NCBI GenBank assembly: GCA_034231615.1
Contig: CM067322.1
Span: 66,449,354 to 66,513,353 of the forward strand
DNA length: 64,000 nt
Direction: 5' to 3'
DNA from: Meghimatium bilineatum
Taxonomy: Eukaryota; Mollusca; Gastropoda; Stylommatophora; Philomycidae
A model generated the notes under the pieces. It searched no databases. It had not been told where the DNA came from and was given only the letters and a program-made list of their open reading frames with translations. A program made the translations under genes and the position numbers. This document shows, in pieces, positions 11,661 to 23,500 of the stretch (within the stretch, counting starts at the first letter, position 1; the number at the start of each line of letters is the position of its first letter).

Positions 11661-12531
11661 ACATTGCATTTTTAACTGAAGTTTAATTTGTAGACCCCCA
11701 CACATAGTTTCGGTAGAGTCATCAATGTAACGTGAATAGGCGACCTCTACTAGTCGTGAACCTCACACTAGTTCGGGTTAGAATAACTAGAATAGCGTAC
11801 TAACCCTTATGCTACTAACACCAACTACTATCACAATAGCACGCATATAATTATAAGTAGAATTAAAATCTGATGCAATGTCGTATTCTGGCTATTCAAA
11901 ATAAGGCTATTCACTCCTTAATCTGAGATAATATGTGAATGAATAACATTAGAAGTTTGAATCAAAACAACATATGTGAAATAGTAACATTCCCCCAGTA
12001 ACACCATAAATGTTTAAGTGTGCTGTATCTAATCTTGTGTCAATTATCGGTTGATAATTTCAGCTGAAAACAACTTGTGGAAGATTGCAATCTCTGAGGC
12101 CTTTTTATAGTTACCTATAATCTTTCGTTGCAAGCAGTGTCCACGTTCCAGGTGTAGGAATGGTCGCGTAAAATCCTTCAGGACTTTCACTTTACATTCT
12201 TGATAACCACACCGCATTGTTTCACATCTTCCCTGTTGTCGCTCTCATACCATGGGCCACAGTAGTAGACAGTCAGTGCAATTATCATAGTCATACGACA
12301 TAAATTATATATGAAATTATATATTTAACTAACTTGTGTGTTCAGCAATACTCGTACCATACATCGCCATAGGTTTGGTTGACGGATGATTGCTGCACAC
12401 GACAGAACACTGTGGTGCATGACAAGCGGTGCGCTTGTGGAAGAGTCGTAGGGTAACATTCATTATCCTTTTCTCTTCCTTTTCATGTTACCTAGCTCCC
12501 AATGTTTTAAAACTTTTCCAGTTGCTTTAAT
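11661..12531. other. Unassigned AT-rich DNA
   Basis: No gene or repeat recognised. The stretch 12,120-12,290 is richer in GC but has no sustained frame. Confidence 0.35.
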
Positions 12532-12784
12532 ATTCTTCTTCTGCGTTCGTTCTCCAACTCCTGCAGATTAGTAAGATGTAATCCGGAGAAAGGAATGCGA
12601 TGTGTCGTGGTTTACAGCTTAACTGCGATATCTGCGCCTTTCTACCAGACAACCAACTACAGCATTGTTTGATCCTAAATGGGATTATATCTAAATCCAT
12701 CACATCCTTAGATGCCCCGTACAACAAGCAAGGAAAGTAAACAGTGTTGCTATTATTTACTCCCCTTTCCGGCTCCAAAGCTAA
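12532..12784 (-). mobile_element. SINE family S1, full length but diverged
   Basis: Reversed copy: tail CTTCTTCTGCGTTC at the left, then CTCCTGCAGATTAG, TGTCGTGGTTTACAGC, TATCTGCGCCTTTC and AGTAAACAGTGTTGCTATT to the right end. Many substitutions in the middle. Confidence 0.75.
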
Positions 12785-13900
12785 CGATGGTTGGTTTAAT
12801 AATGAACAACTTATCTCGATATTGTTTACTTATCTTCGCGACTTTTGTTTATCTATACTGACTCAACTTATATGGTAAATATTAACTATCGTTTGTATCG
12901 TTGCATCTTTACTTGTTTCCAGTGAATAGATGAGTAATCAGTTTGATGTCTATTTATATAAATACATTTCTTGGATGTCTACAGATTCGAAACTAGACAG
13001 GAACGATCGGAGCGGCCTCACATATTGGAATCACCTAAAGCAATCGCCAGAGGCGCGACAACTTAAATCAATTTAGTTTATGTAATGGGCTATGGTGTAG
13101 CTTTAATAGAAGCCAAAATGCTGGACGTCATTCCATGATTAAACAACTTAAATAGTGCACACAAATTTAGTTGTTTACTATAAACATAACAGAAAGATAA
13201 TCAAAGGTTCATTCTTGTTTTGAAAATTATCTGTCATTGAAGCCACAACGATTCAGCACAAAATATATTTCACAGCAGCCACGTTTATTAGCGCTTAAGG
13301 ATCTGACCCGTGATCTTTTAATAATGATTAAATTGTTCTTTCAAACTAATCATGCGCTTAGAAATAATTTATGATGATTAGTTCTCAGAACTGAAAACGG
13401 AAAATCACGAAAATATACATTGCTGCTATTTTTTTCTGTGGTGCAGAGAACTGTGTTATTTAGTGACTAATAGTGTGTTAGTCAATAAGCCAATGTGTTC
13501 TGGATAATATCTTGAAGGTTTACTTTGAACGAATTCAACGATAATACCAAGTGAATGCAATACTTAAGATTAGAAGCCTTTATATTGGCTCGTACGATGT
13601 TAACGCTTGTGGGGATGCTAAACATTTTCGCGGAAAAGAAGAACAGACGATTGGAAATGCATTACAATGTGTGTTTAAAAAAAAAAATAATTTCATATAG
13701 GACTCTAAATGCGTGTTTTCTGGTAGGGAAAAAGGGGGAGGACTACCTACATACTTTTAAGGTACGTTGAAGTCAAGGCTTGCCCAATTATCAAAAATGT
13801 ATAGTTTCGACGCCGATGCTAAGTAGAAAAATATTGAAGACAATACAACATTATTCAGACTCTGAACTTTCTAGAACATTCAGACTGAACTTTCTACAGC
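12785..13900. other. Unassigned AT-rich DNA
   Basis: No gene. A 71-codon frame at 13,555-13,770 shows no domain. Confidence 0.35.
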
Positions 13901-13904
13901 AGCA

Positions 13905-14072
13905 ACCAGACTCTCTTTTTGGAAAGAACCGAATATCAAGTAATCAACAACTGACTGGGATTTTGAATCTACATATATTCGAATGGTTGATGAAAATTAG
14001 AGTGGAGCACTTATGGGAATGTTCTGTGAGCTATGATGTTTGTTTCTAATTAAGAACCAAGAATCATTTAGA
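13905..14072 (+). mobile_element. I-type LINE 3' fragment
   Basis: Frame reads SLFGKNRISSNQQLTG, then FEWLMKIRVEHLWEC. This corresponds to the C-terminus of the LINE at 59,129-60,204 (FFGKSRRSHNQYLT, then GWLLEWRVEHLWEC). A stop and the tail TAATTAAGAACCAAGAATC follow, similar to that LINE's tail. Confidence 0.65.
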
Positions 14073-15837
14073 CTCAGTGAACTTTCATTAACATCATGTG
14101 TTCAACAATTAAAATAAATATAGAACTCAAACTACGTACACATCGACGCTAACGTTTATAAAATGACAGATTTATTGAAAATATCAAGTGAAAGAATTGT
14201 TCAGTGCTAATAAGGGAAATGTCGTTGGGTTTATGCAAATAGTGCATTTCTAATTAACAAGAATCGAAACAAACAATACATAACATAGTTATAATGTCAA
14301 CGAATTTGTTATCTACAACTGCGCCTATTGTAACTCGTTAATAGACGCAGGGAAAAAATAAGTTATGACGTACCTAGTGTGTTTAAACTTGTTTTCCAAA
14401 CGTTGAAGCACAACAACTAATTATTCCAGTCTTTATTCATGTATGCAGAAATGATGACTGTATATTCGTATTTTGTTTTAGTGTCAACAGTAGACGAATA
14501 AACTGATAGGTATCAATTTAGTGGCTCCTTCGCAAGCGAAGATGAGCGTGACATTGACGAAGTCAATTAGGTTTAGCGTTTTGAGTCTTCATGAGTCCAA
14601 TCCGCATTGATTATGACCATGGCAGGCTGGGAGATCAAGAGTTACGGTTTTCCAAAAACTTAGTATGATGCTGACAGTTCAGTACTCTCGACACAAATTA
14701 AATATATGCAAATGCATGCATAATCTCAGCTTTTAAACCCTCAACATTCTCTGAAATATCACAAATAAAAACACATTTGCATTCGGTAATTTGCGCATTT
14801 AGAGAACACGAATATCCATTTCCTGCTTGGGACTGGTGAGCATTCAAACTGATAGTTGAATACTTACCGTTATAGAATAACGTCTGGATAAATTAAAATG
14901 TTCTATTTTAGAACTTCTATTCAAATGCTAATTGAAATTGATACACGTCATTCAGATTTCTCCATTTGATTTTAACCACATAAAACGACGAGAGATTTAT
15001 TCGGCTGCCTGTCAACTTAGAATATACCAATCCCCTACGGAGTTAACAATATTGTATCGCTATACTAAGCCTCTGCGGATACAATTCGAATCTTACTGGA
15101 TCACGAGAAACTATCTATGGCTCTTATCTGGATAAATAAAAATGGACAGCACGAGAAGATAACGCGAGCATTGTATACATACTTATATGCATCCAGATAT
15201 GGCAATATGATTTGTTTGTAAATTTAAGATAATCTGGTTGGATTTAATTTTTTTTTACAGTGATAATTTTGGAAGAAAGTCTAAGAAGTTGACATAATAT
15301 AATCAACGGCAGACAACACAGACATGCGGCTGGAAGCTATGGATAGGTCACGGTAATATGAGGTATGAAGAAGCGGTATAACAGACGAATTCCTATGTGT
15401 TCAGCTGCCTAGTTAGTGGTGAACCAGAAACCGCAGGACTAGTTTACCTGCGGTCCTTGCTCAATATCGATGGCGCCATTCCTCAATCTTCCCAGAGCAT
15501 AAGTCGCGCTACCCTACTTCCCTGGTAGTTCCCCTACTGTTGGAACCACTTGCTTAATTTTTATTTCAAATCACGAATAAGGAGTGGACTCGAAACTTGG
15601 GTCTGCTGATCAATGGGCAAATGACTTAACATTATACACTTTAGCTATGGATGCAGGTAGTATGTATGCAAATACTGAGGCGATATTGCAACAGATAATA
15701 AGATATTTATTTAATATCCACCACAATTTCCAACCTGGTCATTGTATCAGAACTATTGAAATTAAGATCACACACGCTGGAACGCATGAAGAAACTATCA
15801 CATCAAATGAAATAGAACGAAATACCCTAATAGAGCG
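14073..15837. other. AT-rich DNA, no gene seen
   Basis: No supported gene. At 15,429-15,453 ACCGCAGG and CCTGCGGT form a perfect 8 bp hairpin around nine bases. Its role is unknown. Confidence 0.4.
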
Positions 15838-15943
15838 GCCAGGAACAGACTGCTGAAGTTACGTTAATATGCGCCCAGGAACAGACTGCTGAAGTTACAT
15901 TAATATGCGCCCAGGAACACACTGCTGAAGTTACATTAATATG
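15838..15943. repeat. 36 bp minisatellite, left block
   Basis: Three units of AGGAACAGACTGCTGAAGTT plus ACATTAATATGCGCCC. The same array resumes at 16,551; the insertion at 15,944-16,550 splits it. Confidence 0.9.
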
Positions 15944-16550
15944 CAAGGGACAACGATTTAGCCCTGGCCCAACTCTACTGTCAGGTTTTCCTACACCGGA
16001 AATACACTTGAAGAGAGAAAGGGTTCAGTACCTGATGGGCTCAGGCGCTATTGGGACAAGGACGCTCAGCTCGAGAACGCCTTGCTCTCAAACGCGTGGT
16101 GTGAGACTCGAACTTGGACAAGGGGTACACGATGTCGGTGAATGACACCTCGGCTAAGAGGGCGAAAGAGCCAAGGTCCAACTCCTCTGTTGAGTTCTTC
16201 CCCTTAAGGAACCAGGCTCATGGATGAGAAACGGTTCAGTACCTAATGGGCACAGGCACAGCACGTCCAATTACACGAGGCAAGTTCATAGACAGTGGAA
16301 CACCTCGTTCGAGTGAGACGAGAGCAAGAAAATCGTCTGGGCGAAGAGTCTTCACTACGCGTGCCTGGAGACAGATATAGAGGCTGTCACAGGCTAAGGG
16401 TAGCCCACCCGAATTGTCAAGGCATGCCGAAATCGGATGTGCTAGGCCTACAAGGCGCATAACGGTGGCACAACGTAATCACGCTCCCGGCGGAAATCGC
16501 ACGGATATCCGTGATGGTTACAATGGAGCGAACGAAAAACAAACAAACAA
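15944..16550 (+). mobile_element. 607 bp SINE-like insertion with AAAC tail
   Basis: Flanked by ACATTAATATG at 15,933-15,943 and 16,551-16,561, and ending in (AAAC)n. Both are marks of LINE-mediated insertion. It is GC-richer than its surroundings. Near 16,400-16,500 it carries GGCATGCCGAAATCGGATGT, AGGCC, AAGGCGCA and GGCACAACG, the same central core as SINE family S1, but the 3' end differs. GGTTCAGTACCTRATGGG occurs at about 16,022 and again about 210 bases later, which suggests an internal duplication. No long coding frame. Confidence 0.75.
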
Positions 16551-17670
16551 ACATTAATATGCGCCCAGGAACAGACTGCCGAAGTTAAATTAATATGCGC
16601 CCAGGAACAGACTGCCGAAGTTACATTAATATGCGCCCAGGAACAGACTGCCGAAATTACATTAATATGCGCCCAGGAACAGACTGCCGAAGTTAAATTA
16701 ATATGCGCCCAGGAACAGACTGCCGAAGTTACATTAATATGCGTCCAGGAACAGACTGCCTAAGTTACATTAATATGCGCACAGGAACAGACTGCTGAAG
16801 TTACATTAATATGCGCCCAGAAACAGACTGCTGAAGTTACATTAATATGCGCCCAGGAACAGACTGCTGAAGTTACATTAATATGCGCCCAGGAACAGAC
16901 TGCTGAAGTTACATTAATATGCGCCCAGGAACAGACCCCCGAAGTTACATTAATATGCGCACAGGGACAGACTGCTGAAGTTACATTAATATGCGCCCAA
17001 AAATCAGATTGCCAAAGTTACATTAATATGCGCCCAAAATCAGATTGCCAAAGTTACATTAATATGCTCCCAAAATCAGATTGCCAAAGTTACATTAATA
17101 TGCGCCCAAAATCAGATTGCCAAAGTTACATTAATATGTGCCCAAAATCAGATTGCCAAAGTTACATTAATATGTGCCCAAAATCATATTGCCAAAGTTA
17201 CATTAATATGCGCCCAAAATCAGATTGCTAAAGTTACATTAATATGCGCCCAAAATCAGATTGCCAAAGTTACATTAATATGCGCCCAAAATCAGATTGC
17301 CAAAGTTACATTAATATGCGCCCAAAATCAGATTGTCAATGTTACATTAATATGCGCACAGGAACAGACTGCTGAAGTTACATTAATATGCACCGAAAAT
17401 CAGATTGCCAAAGTTACATTAATATGCGCCCAAATAAGATTGCCAAAGTTACATTAATATGCGCCCAAAATCAGATTGCCAAAGTTACATTAATTTGCGC
17501 CCAAAATCAGATTGCCAAAGTTACATTAATGTGCGCCCAAAATCAGATAGCCAAAGTTACATTAATATGCACCGAAAATCAGATTGCCAAAGTTACATTA
17601 ATATGCGCCCAAATAAGATTGCCAAAGTGACATTAATATGCGCCCAAAATCAGATTGCCAAAGTTACATT
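16551..17670. repeat. 36 bp minisatellite, main block of about 31 units
   Basis: Two unit types of the same 36 bp length. Type 1 (AGGAACAGACTGCYGAAGTT) fills 16,551-16,990. Type 2 (AAAATCAGATTGCCAAAGTT) fills 16,990-17,670, apart from one type 1 unit near 17,355. Both end ACATTAATATGCGCCC. Units are contiguous with no spacers. As 36 is a multiple of three, 12-residue repeat frames run through it; these are not genes. Confidence 0.9.
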
Positions 17671-18382
17671 ACGTCAAATTATACGACTCGACTTGAGCGT
17701 CAAATAAGAGTCAGGTAAATCATCAAGATTTAAATTTTTTTTAAATCATGTGCTCTGAAAGAATTTCTAAGAAGCGTAGTTGTGTAAGATCGCGAAGATC
17801 ATGGGAGTGTAATCATCCAACCAGTGTAAAGTTAACGGGTTTATTTTATAGTTCAATACAATTGTATAGTTATAATTGTATAGTTATAGTTGTATAGTTA
17901 TACATTTTCATATATGATGTTTGTACACACAAAAATCCGGTAATGGAGAGACGTAAATATAGAACAGGGAAAAAAAATGGATGTATTTGTTCAAATGCAC
18001 TTCTTGGGGTTGATTCGTTGCTGGTTAGAGAATTGAATATTTTTTTTAACGAGGCACTCCTCATTCAATCACGGACGTCAGTCTAGATTAGAGCAAGATA
18101 TTTGAAATCGCGGTTCATGTTACCCTGTCATCATGACCTCAGCGTAATTTTTTTTTTTTTTTGTATATTCTTGCATAAACAACAAATATTGAGAAACTGT
18201 AACACACACAGGAAGTCAGTTATACGAGTGTATATTTTTTTTTTTATTAAAGTCAAAACATTTTGTCTGCAGAAAATGTTGACGATGTTTGCACGCATTA
18301 AGCTTAATTATACATCATTCCGCTAAAAGTGCAACATTCATTCACCTAACGATACAACTAAGTAAATACAATTATCTGTCTA
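17671..18382. other. Unassigned AT-rich DNA with T runs
   Basis: T runs near 18,149 and 18,235. TTGTATAGTTATA recurs three times around 17,862-17,905. No gene seen. Confidence 0.4.
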
Positions 18383-18437
18383 TTCTCTCTCTCTCTCTCT
18401 CTCTCTCTGTTTCTCTCTCTCTCTCTCTCTCTCTCTC
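18383..18437. repeat. (CT)n microsatellite
   Basis: CT steps with one TTT interruption. Confidence 0.85.
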
Positions 18438-18539
18438 CTCACAACCCACGGGAGTTGGTCATTCATTCTGTCACTGAAAATGTTAGTATTATACAACTCT
18501 CAGTTCGACAATATTGAAGCCAAGATAGATATAGCATAC

Positions 18540-18815
18540 ATGATGTGTTGTCTCAAGTGTCCAACATTGCTGTCACTAGATATCATACCGGGATGTGTTG
18601 TGTGACCATAATTATGTGTATGTGTATGTGACCATAATTATGTGTATGTGTTGTGATACCAACCTTGCTATCACTAGATATCATACGAGATGTGTTATCA
18701 AAAGTGGCCAACATTGTTATCACTAGATATCATACCGAGATGTGTTGTGTGACCACATTGTTATCACTAGATATCATACGGGATGTGTTGTGTGACAAAT
18801 ATTGCTATCACTAAA
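18540..18815. repeat. Degenerate minisatellite, ATCACTAGATATCATAC type
   Basis: CACTAGATATCATACCG and GATGTGTTGTGTGACC recur about five times at 45-60 base spacing, with a small internal duplication of ATAATTATGTGTATGTG. Confidence 0.75.
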
Positions 18816-18967
18816 TGGCTGCATACTTTTATGTGACTGGATGTTTGCATATAAAATGGTGAAATACACTTTCTAAATACCTGTATAGAACCCCGCAGAC
18901 CAGGAAGTTTTCTCTCAAAACATTGCATACTGCTCAGTGTTGGAGTTTTCTGGGTATGAAAGAAAGT

Positions 18968-19085
18968 TCTTAAAGAGCACCACACTGCACATTAAAGAGC
19001 ACATCACTGCACACTCAAGAGCATCACACTAGACATTGACGAGCACCACACTGCATATTGAAGTGAAACACACTGCACAATGCTC
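18968..19085. repeat. Degenerate 24 bp tandem repeat
   Basis: GAGCACCACACTGCACATT and variants occur five times in a row. Confidence 0.7.
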
Positions 19086-19239
19086 ATAATTTTGGGGTTG
19101 GAATCAAACGCACATAATTCTGATTTATTCTAGGTGGCGCTACATGAAGACAGGACATTCCATACACTGCAATAACTCTACGGAGTCTATGTTGCAGTTG
19201 GGTATCTTCATGTCGAAGTGGCCGAGACATTTTTCTCAT

Positions 19240-19345
19240 TCAAGAGTTCGCGCATTAAAAATCGTGAGACTAACGGGAATTGAACCAGTCCGTTCTACGG
19301 CACCAAATCGCCTAGCAACAATTGCACACGCGTTTTTCAGTACTT
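19240..19345 (-). mobile_element. Weak tRNA-like sequence
   Basis: On the minus strand GGTTCAATTCCCG resembles a B box, and GGTTAGTCAAGTACTG about 70 bases before it resembles an A box. Spacing and stems do not make a proper tRNA, so a SINE head or tRNA pseudogene is the better reading. Confidence 0.35.
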
Positions 19346-19474
19346 GACTAACCGTGCACGACGTCATTTTATAAATACATTATTTCTGAGGTCCATGGGG
19401 TTTGTCATTTGTGCTACAGTGTGACTTCGACAGCACTAATACCCCCACACATAATTAATTAAGTCTTCATTAGT

Positions 19475-19600
19475 TACGTTTTTACATTATTGTTCATTGG
19501 TCACTATTTATATATTTGCAGTCGCCTTGGCTATATTTGGCATGAGACTCCAAGTATATAAATAGTGACCAACCAAAACACGAAAATAATTTTAAAAAGT
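19475..19600. mobile_element. Palindromic MITE family M1, copy 1
   Basis: GGTCACTATTTATATA at 19,499 pairs with TATATAAATAGTGACC ending at 19,570, around the centre CGCCTTGGCTATATTTGGCA. A weaker inverted match continues outward. The same centre occurs in the copy at 26,830-26,935. Confidence 0.75.
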
Positions 19601-20054
19601 AACGAATGAAGGCATAATTAATTGTGCAGTTGTCTTCTATATTTACGGTCATGACTACAGAGTTATCGTTCTGTTCTGTTAACATGGAACTAAGAATATG
19701 TCGGAAATCCGAGAACAATGAAGATCACCATATCTACCTCGTCAGCGAGATTACAGTTATCTTACGTGAGAGATAAGTGCCCTATCGCAACAAAAAATGT
19801 GAATGAACGCTAAAGAACGATGCGTAAGGTCAATGTTTAAACTTTCAACCACAGATTAGAATAATCATTGAGGTCATCTTTCTCAACTTCCAACCATAGA
19901 TTAGCACATTCTTTTATTTCTGGGTATTGTCTTTCATGACAGAACGATGGAAGCTATCACAATTTATATTTTCTTGGAGGTCTTAAATTACCTTCACCTG
20001 GTAAGTCCATCGACAATTATAGTCATATTGACTCATCAATCTTCATCCGTCTAT

Positions 20055-20190
20055 AGTGCCGATATTTGACTTTTTCCGTGTCTTTCATTGATCACTTTGT
20101 ATGTACTTGTGTTGGTAGCCAATGAAAATCACTGGAAAAATCAAACAGTGTCATTTTTGAATGATAACCTTTGAGTCCACAGGGTTGTAC
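20055..20190. mobile_element. Palindromic MITE family M1, copy 2
   Basis: TTGACTTTTTCCGTGTCTTT then CATTG on the left pairs with CAATGAAAATCACTGG then AAAAATCAAA on the right, around a centre with ATCACTTTGTATGTACTTG. The right flank CCACAGGGTTGTACAATT matches the outer ends of copies 6 and 7. Confidence 0.7.
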
Positions 20191-20875
20191 AATTGCGGGA
20201 CTCGCATCAGGTCAGAGTTTAATCGACATGGAATGTAAATATAAGAAAGTGTAACTGTGTGACACGAAAGTTGATACGCGCTCTATGTATGGAATACCGA
20301 CAGTGCATTTATGTAGAAGTCAGGTATTTGAATGATATTTCTCTTCTTGATACATACAGTTAATTTGAAGTCACATTGCCTAAGATCCTCAAATACACGG
20401 CTGGCATTAGTTTCCTGTACAGTATTTGATTGAATTAAGAATGCGAGTATGCTCAGTAATTATGTGGAGTAACTCCCGGAAAAGGGGGAGGGCACATTTA
20501 GAATGTAAGGTTGGAATTAATAATTGTGGAATAATATAACTAGAACAATGGACAATAGGCTTAGAACAATCGAATAGGATTTGTTAAAAAAAAAGCTTTA
20601 AACGAGATTTAGAAAATCCATCAAAAGCCGCTTTCGCGTGGGAGGCTTGCTGCATTGAATATCTTACATATGGTTCTTTGTGTGTGAGAAACCCACTATG
20701 TTTTCTATTGTTTCTTTTGTCACCATCATTAGATGCCGTATAGTCTTCATTTTTAGGAATGTTTCCTTTGCTTGCCCTATTCCGTTTCTTATCACTGTTG
20801 AACTTTCTCCATTTGATATTATAGTTGTGGTTTTTGTTGTATTAATTATCATGTTGAATGTTTCTAAAGCAGGAT
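20191..20875. other. Unassigned AT-rich DNA
   Basis: Opposed open frames at 20,664-20,918 (minus) and 20,680-20,943 (plus) run into the neighbouring SINE. Neither shows a domain. Confidence 0.35.
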
Positions 20876-20886
20876 GGGGAGGAGAT

Positions 20887-21171
20887 TCTTCTTCTTCTTC
20901 TTCTGCGTTCATTCTCAAACTCCTGCAGATTAGCAGGATGTAGTCCAGAGAAAGGACTGCGTTGTGTCATGGTTTACAGCATTGCTGCGATATCCGCGCC
21001 TTTCGGCATGACACATCCGACTTCAGCATGGCTTTGGGTCACTGACCCTATATGGGATGGGACAGCCAACTCCATCCCATAACCTCCTTAGTCGCCTTTT
21101 ACGACATGCGTGGAAGGTAAACAGTGTTGCTATTCTTTGCTCCCATTCGGGCCCCGGGAACACACGGGCGA
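20887..21171 (-). mobile_element. SINE family S1, full-length copy with target duplication
   Basis: Best reference copy. Exact GGGGAGGAGAT at 20,876-20,886 and 21,172-21,182. Read in the sense direction: TCGCCCGTGTGTTCC, GGGCCC, AGCAAAGAATAGCAACACTG, AAAGGCGACTAAGGAGG, a hairpin (TATGGGATGG with CCATCCCATA), a core with GAAGTCGGATGTGTCA and GGCGCGGATATCGCAGCAAT, a 3' stem (CCTGC/GCAGG), then GAACGCAGAAGAAGAAG. No clear A and B boxes were found. It has no coding capacity; small frames over it are shared by all copies. Confidence 0.9.
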
Positions 21172-21469
21172 GGGGAGGAGATGAATGTTGAGGTATTTCA
21201 GAACTTACGGGAGTATCAGGTGAAGAGAGATACAAATATGAGGAACAGCTAGTACATGAAAATTACTAAACTATTAGTTAACGATAGAACCAGATGGAGA
21301 ATGTTTGTTGACGACATGCACTTCACATGAGCTGGAAGGTGAAGGACTATATTTCTCTATGAGTGACATAAACGAACTACTTATATGCTAAGATGTTACC
21401 ATTGTATTTTAAACAAGTATCCATGCACTGTTCATGCAGCGATTTGTGAGATGACTCTTGGCATTACCG

Positions 21470-22985
21470 ACTATACCGAAATTAGAAATACCGAAAACAG
21501 AAGTAGAAAACACAATAAAATCAATAAAATGTGGAAAGGCCGCAGGTTTTTTTTTTCAACATTCCAGTAGATATAATAAAAATACTAAATGAATTTGGTG
21601 TGGAAACTATCACATAACCTTGAAATTACATATAGATAAAACAGACCACATACCTAAAGAACTGAATTCATCAATATTCATATCACTACCTAAGAAGCCC
21701 AGGGCTGTGGACTGTAAAGAATATAGAACAATAAATCTGTCGTTTAACTAAAATGCTTCTCAAGATAATACATGAAAAAATTAAAAACAAGATAGACACC
21801 GAGGTCGGCGAAGAACAATTTGGTTTTATGAACAACAAAGGAACCAGTGAAGCTATAATTAGTTTCCGACTATTGATAGATAAATATATAGAAGTCCAAA
21901 GAAGTATCTATATTTCCTTCATAAACTACAGCAGGGCCTTTGACAGTCCAACAGGAAAAATTAATAGAATGTCATAAAGAAATAGACATAGATGGGAAAA
22001 TACATTAGAATGAATAGAAATATATATTGGGAACAGACTGCATCAATAAGGTGTGAAAACAGCTACTCACCATACATAGAAATAAGAAGAGGGGTAAGAT
22101 AAGGATGTATTTTATCATCAAGCCTATTAATATCTACACATAGAAAATCTTTAAAAATATAGAAGAAATGTCAGGACTCAAGATCAGTGGGAAAATAATA
22201 AACAACCTGAGATATGCATATGACACTGTTCTTTTAGCAGAAAGTGAACATGAGCTACAAAGATTAATATACGAAGTGGATAAATTAAGTAAAGAATATG
22301 GACTAGATATAAACATTCTACAAAAACCATAATAATTAACAGTCTCAGAAGAACAGGTGCTAAATATTAAAATATATGAAGAGAAACTACAAGGAGAACA
22401 TTATCAATATCTTGGACACATAATCACACATGATGGCAGATGTGAAACAAATTAAAAGCAGATTATAAATTGCTAAAAGTACTTTCAATGACATGAGGAG
22501 TATATTAACATCTAAACAAATTACAAATAAGCAAAATATGAGAATTATAAAATGCTACATCTATTCTATATTACTGTATAGCTCAGAAACATGGACAATA
22601 AACAAACAATTCGAAGACAGAATTGATGCCTTTGAGATGTGGGTATATAGAAGAACAGGGAGAACATCATGGAAAGAGAAGAGACAAAAAAAAGGTTATA
22701 ACAACACTTATAATGAAAAAGAATTATTAAAGGAAATAAAGATCAAGTAAATAAGATATTTTGGACATATTAAAAAATTGACACCTTGTTGAAGACCTTA
22801 CTTGAGGGTAACGTCGAAGGGAGGCGAAGACCGGGAAGGCAGAGATACAAGTGGGAGAGTAACATCACAAGATGGACAGGTTACAGTCTAGCAGAATGAA
22901 TCACAAAAACAGGCGACAGGGAATGTTGAAGGTCTGTTGCAGTCAACCTTTGTTGTGGAGACTCACTTGATGATGATGATGAACA
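21470..22985 (+). mobile_element. LINE family L-X, degenerate 5'-truncated copy
   Basis: Broken reverse transcriptase reading with KCGKA, then LPKKPRAVDCKEYRT, then EQFGFMNNKGTSEA, FINYSRAF and AYDTVLLAESEHELQR, then a C-terminal part with IIKCYIYSILLYSSETWT. It ends in a GATGATGATGATGAA tail. The YADD motif has become AYDT and frames are interrupted many times. It aligns throughout with the better copy at 41,573-43,430. The endonuclease part is absent. Confidence 0.85.
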
Positions 22986-23190
22986 AGTGAGACACGGGGA
23001 ACAGATAGAAAAATATAACACATAGTAAAGACAATCACGATTCGAAATTTTTGACAGCATAAATTTTCGCATTTTTACACGAAAAATTATATTTAAAAAA
23101 TTACACTTCCATTTACATTATTAGCTTCAAATGTCTGTCCTCCATTTGTATATTTGTAAAATTTTTATAAAAGTTTTCCCATAAATTACA
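22986..23190. other. Unassigned AT-rich DNA
   Basis: Nothing recognised. Confidence 0.35.
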
Positions 23191-23194
23191 ACAA

Positions 23195-23500
23195 TTTTTT
23201 GCCAATTTTAGACTCTACTGTCAAAAATGTATCTCCCCCTCCCTACTTATATATGACAAACATTTCAGACCCCATTACCTCTCTTTCACAAATAAAATGT
23301 TTAAAGTAGAAAAGGTACGTTTTATTTTGTATTTTTAGGGGACAAAATTTAATTCAAAAAATGTTATTGGTGTATAAAAAGCAGTATTGTTCAACTTTTA
23401 TCAACCACCCCCCCCCCAACCAATTGCCAAAAATGGCAAATTAAAAAAAAAAACACTCTTCCTCCCGTTCTAATTATTCACGTAATTTATAGAAACCCAT
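23195..23500 (-). mobile_element. Repeat family M2, C-rich copy
   Basis: The end CACGTAATTTATAGAAACCC, a C run (CCACCCCCCCCCC) and TTCAACTTTTATCAACC match the copies at 27,450-28,022 and 38,380-38,615. No coding frame; probably a non-autonomous DNA element. Confidence 0.5.

Noticed and set aside
15838-17670. CRISPR-like direct repeats of 36 bp
   Set aside because: Units are contiguous with no unique spacers, and the surroundings are clearly animal. It is a minisatellite.
17028-17707. Open frames with the repeat MRPKSDCQSYIN
   Set aside because: They follow from a unit length divisible by three; several frames are open at once and no start or splice context supports a gene.
19240-19345. Possible tRNA-Ser or tRNA-Leu gene
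   Set aside because: B-box-like sequence present, but the acceptor stem does not pair and the A-to-B distance is wrong.
20664-20943. Opposed 84- and 87-codon frames as a gene
   Set aside because: Both extend into SINE S1, whose GAA/CTT tail gives runs of Glu or Ser.
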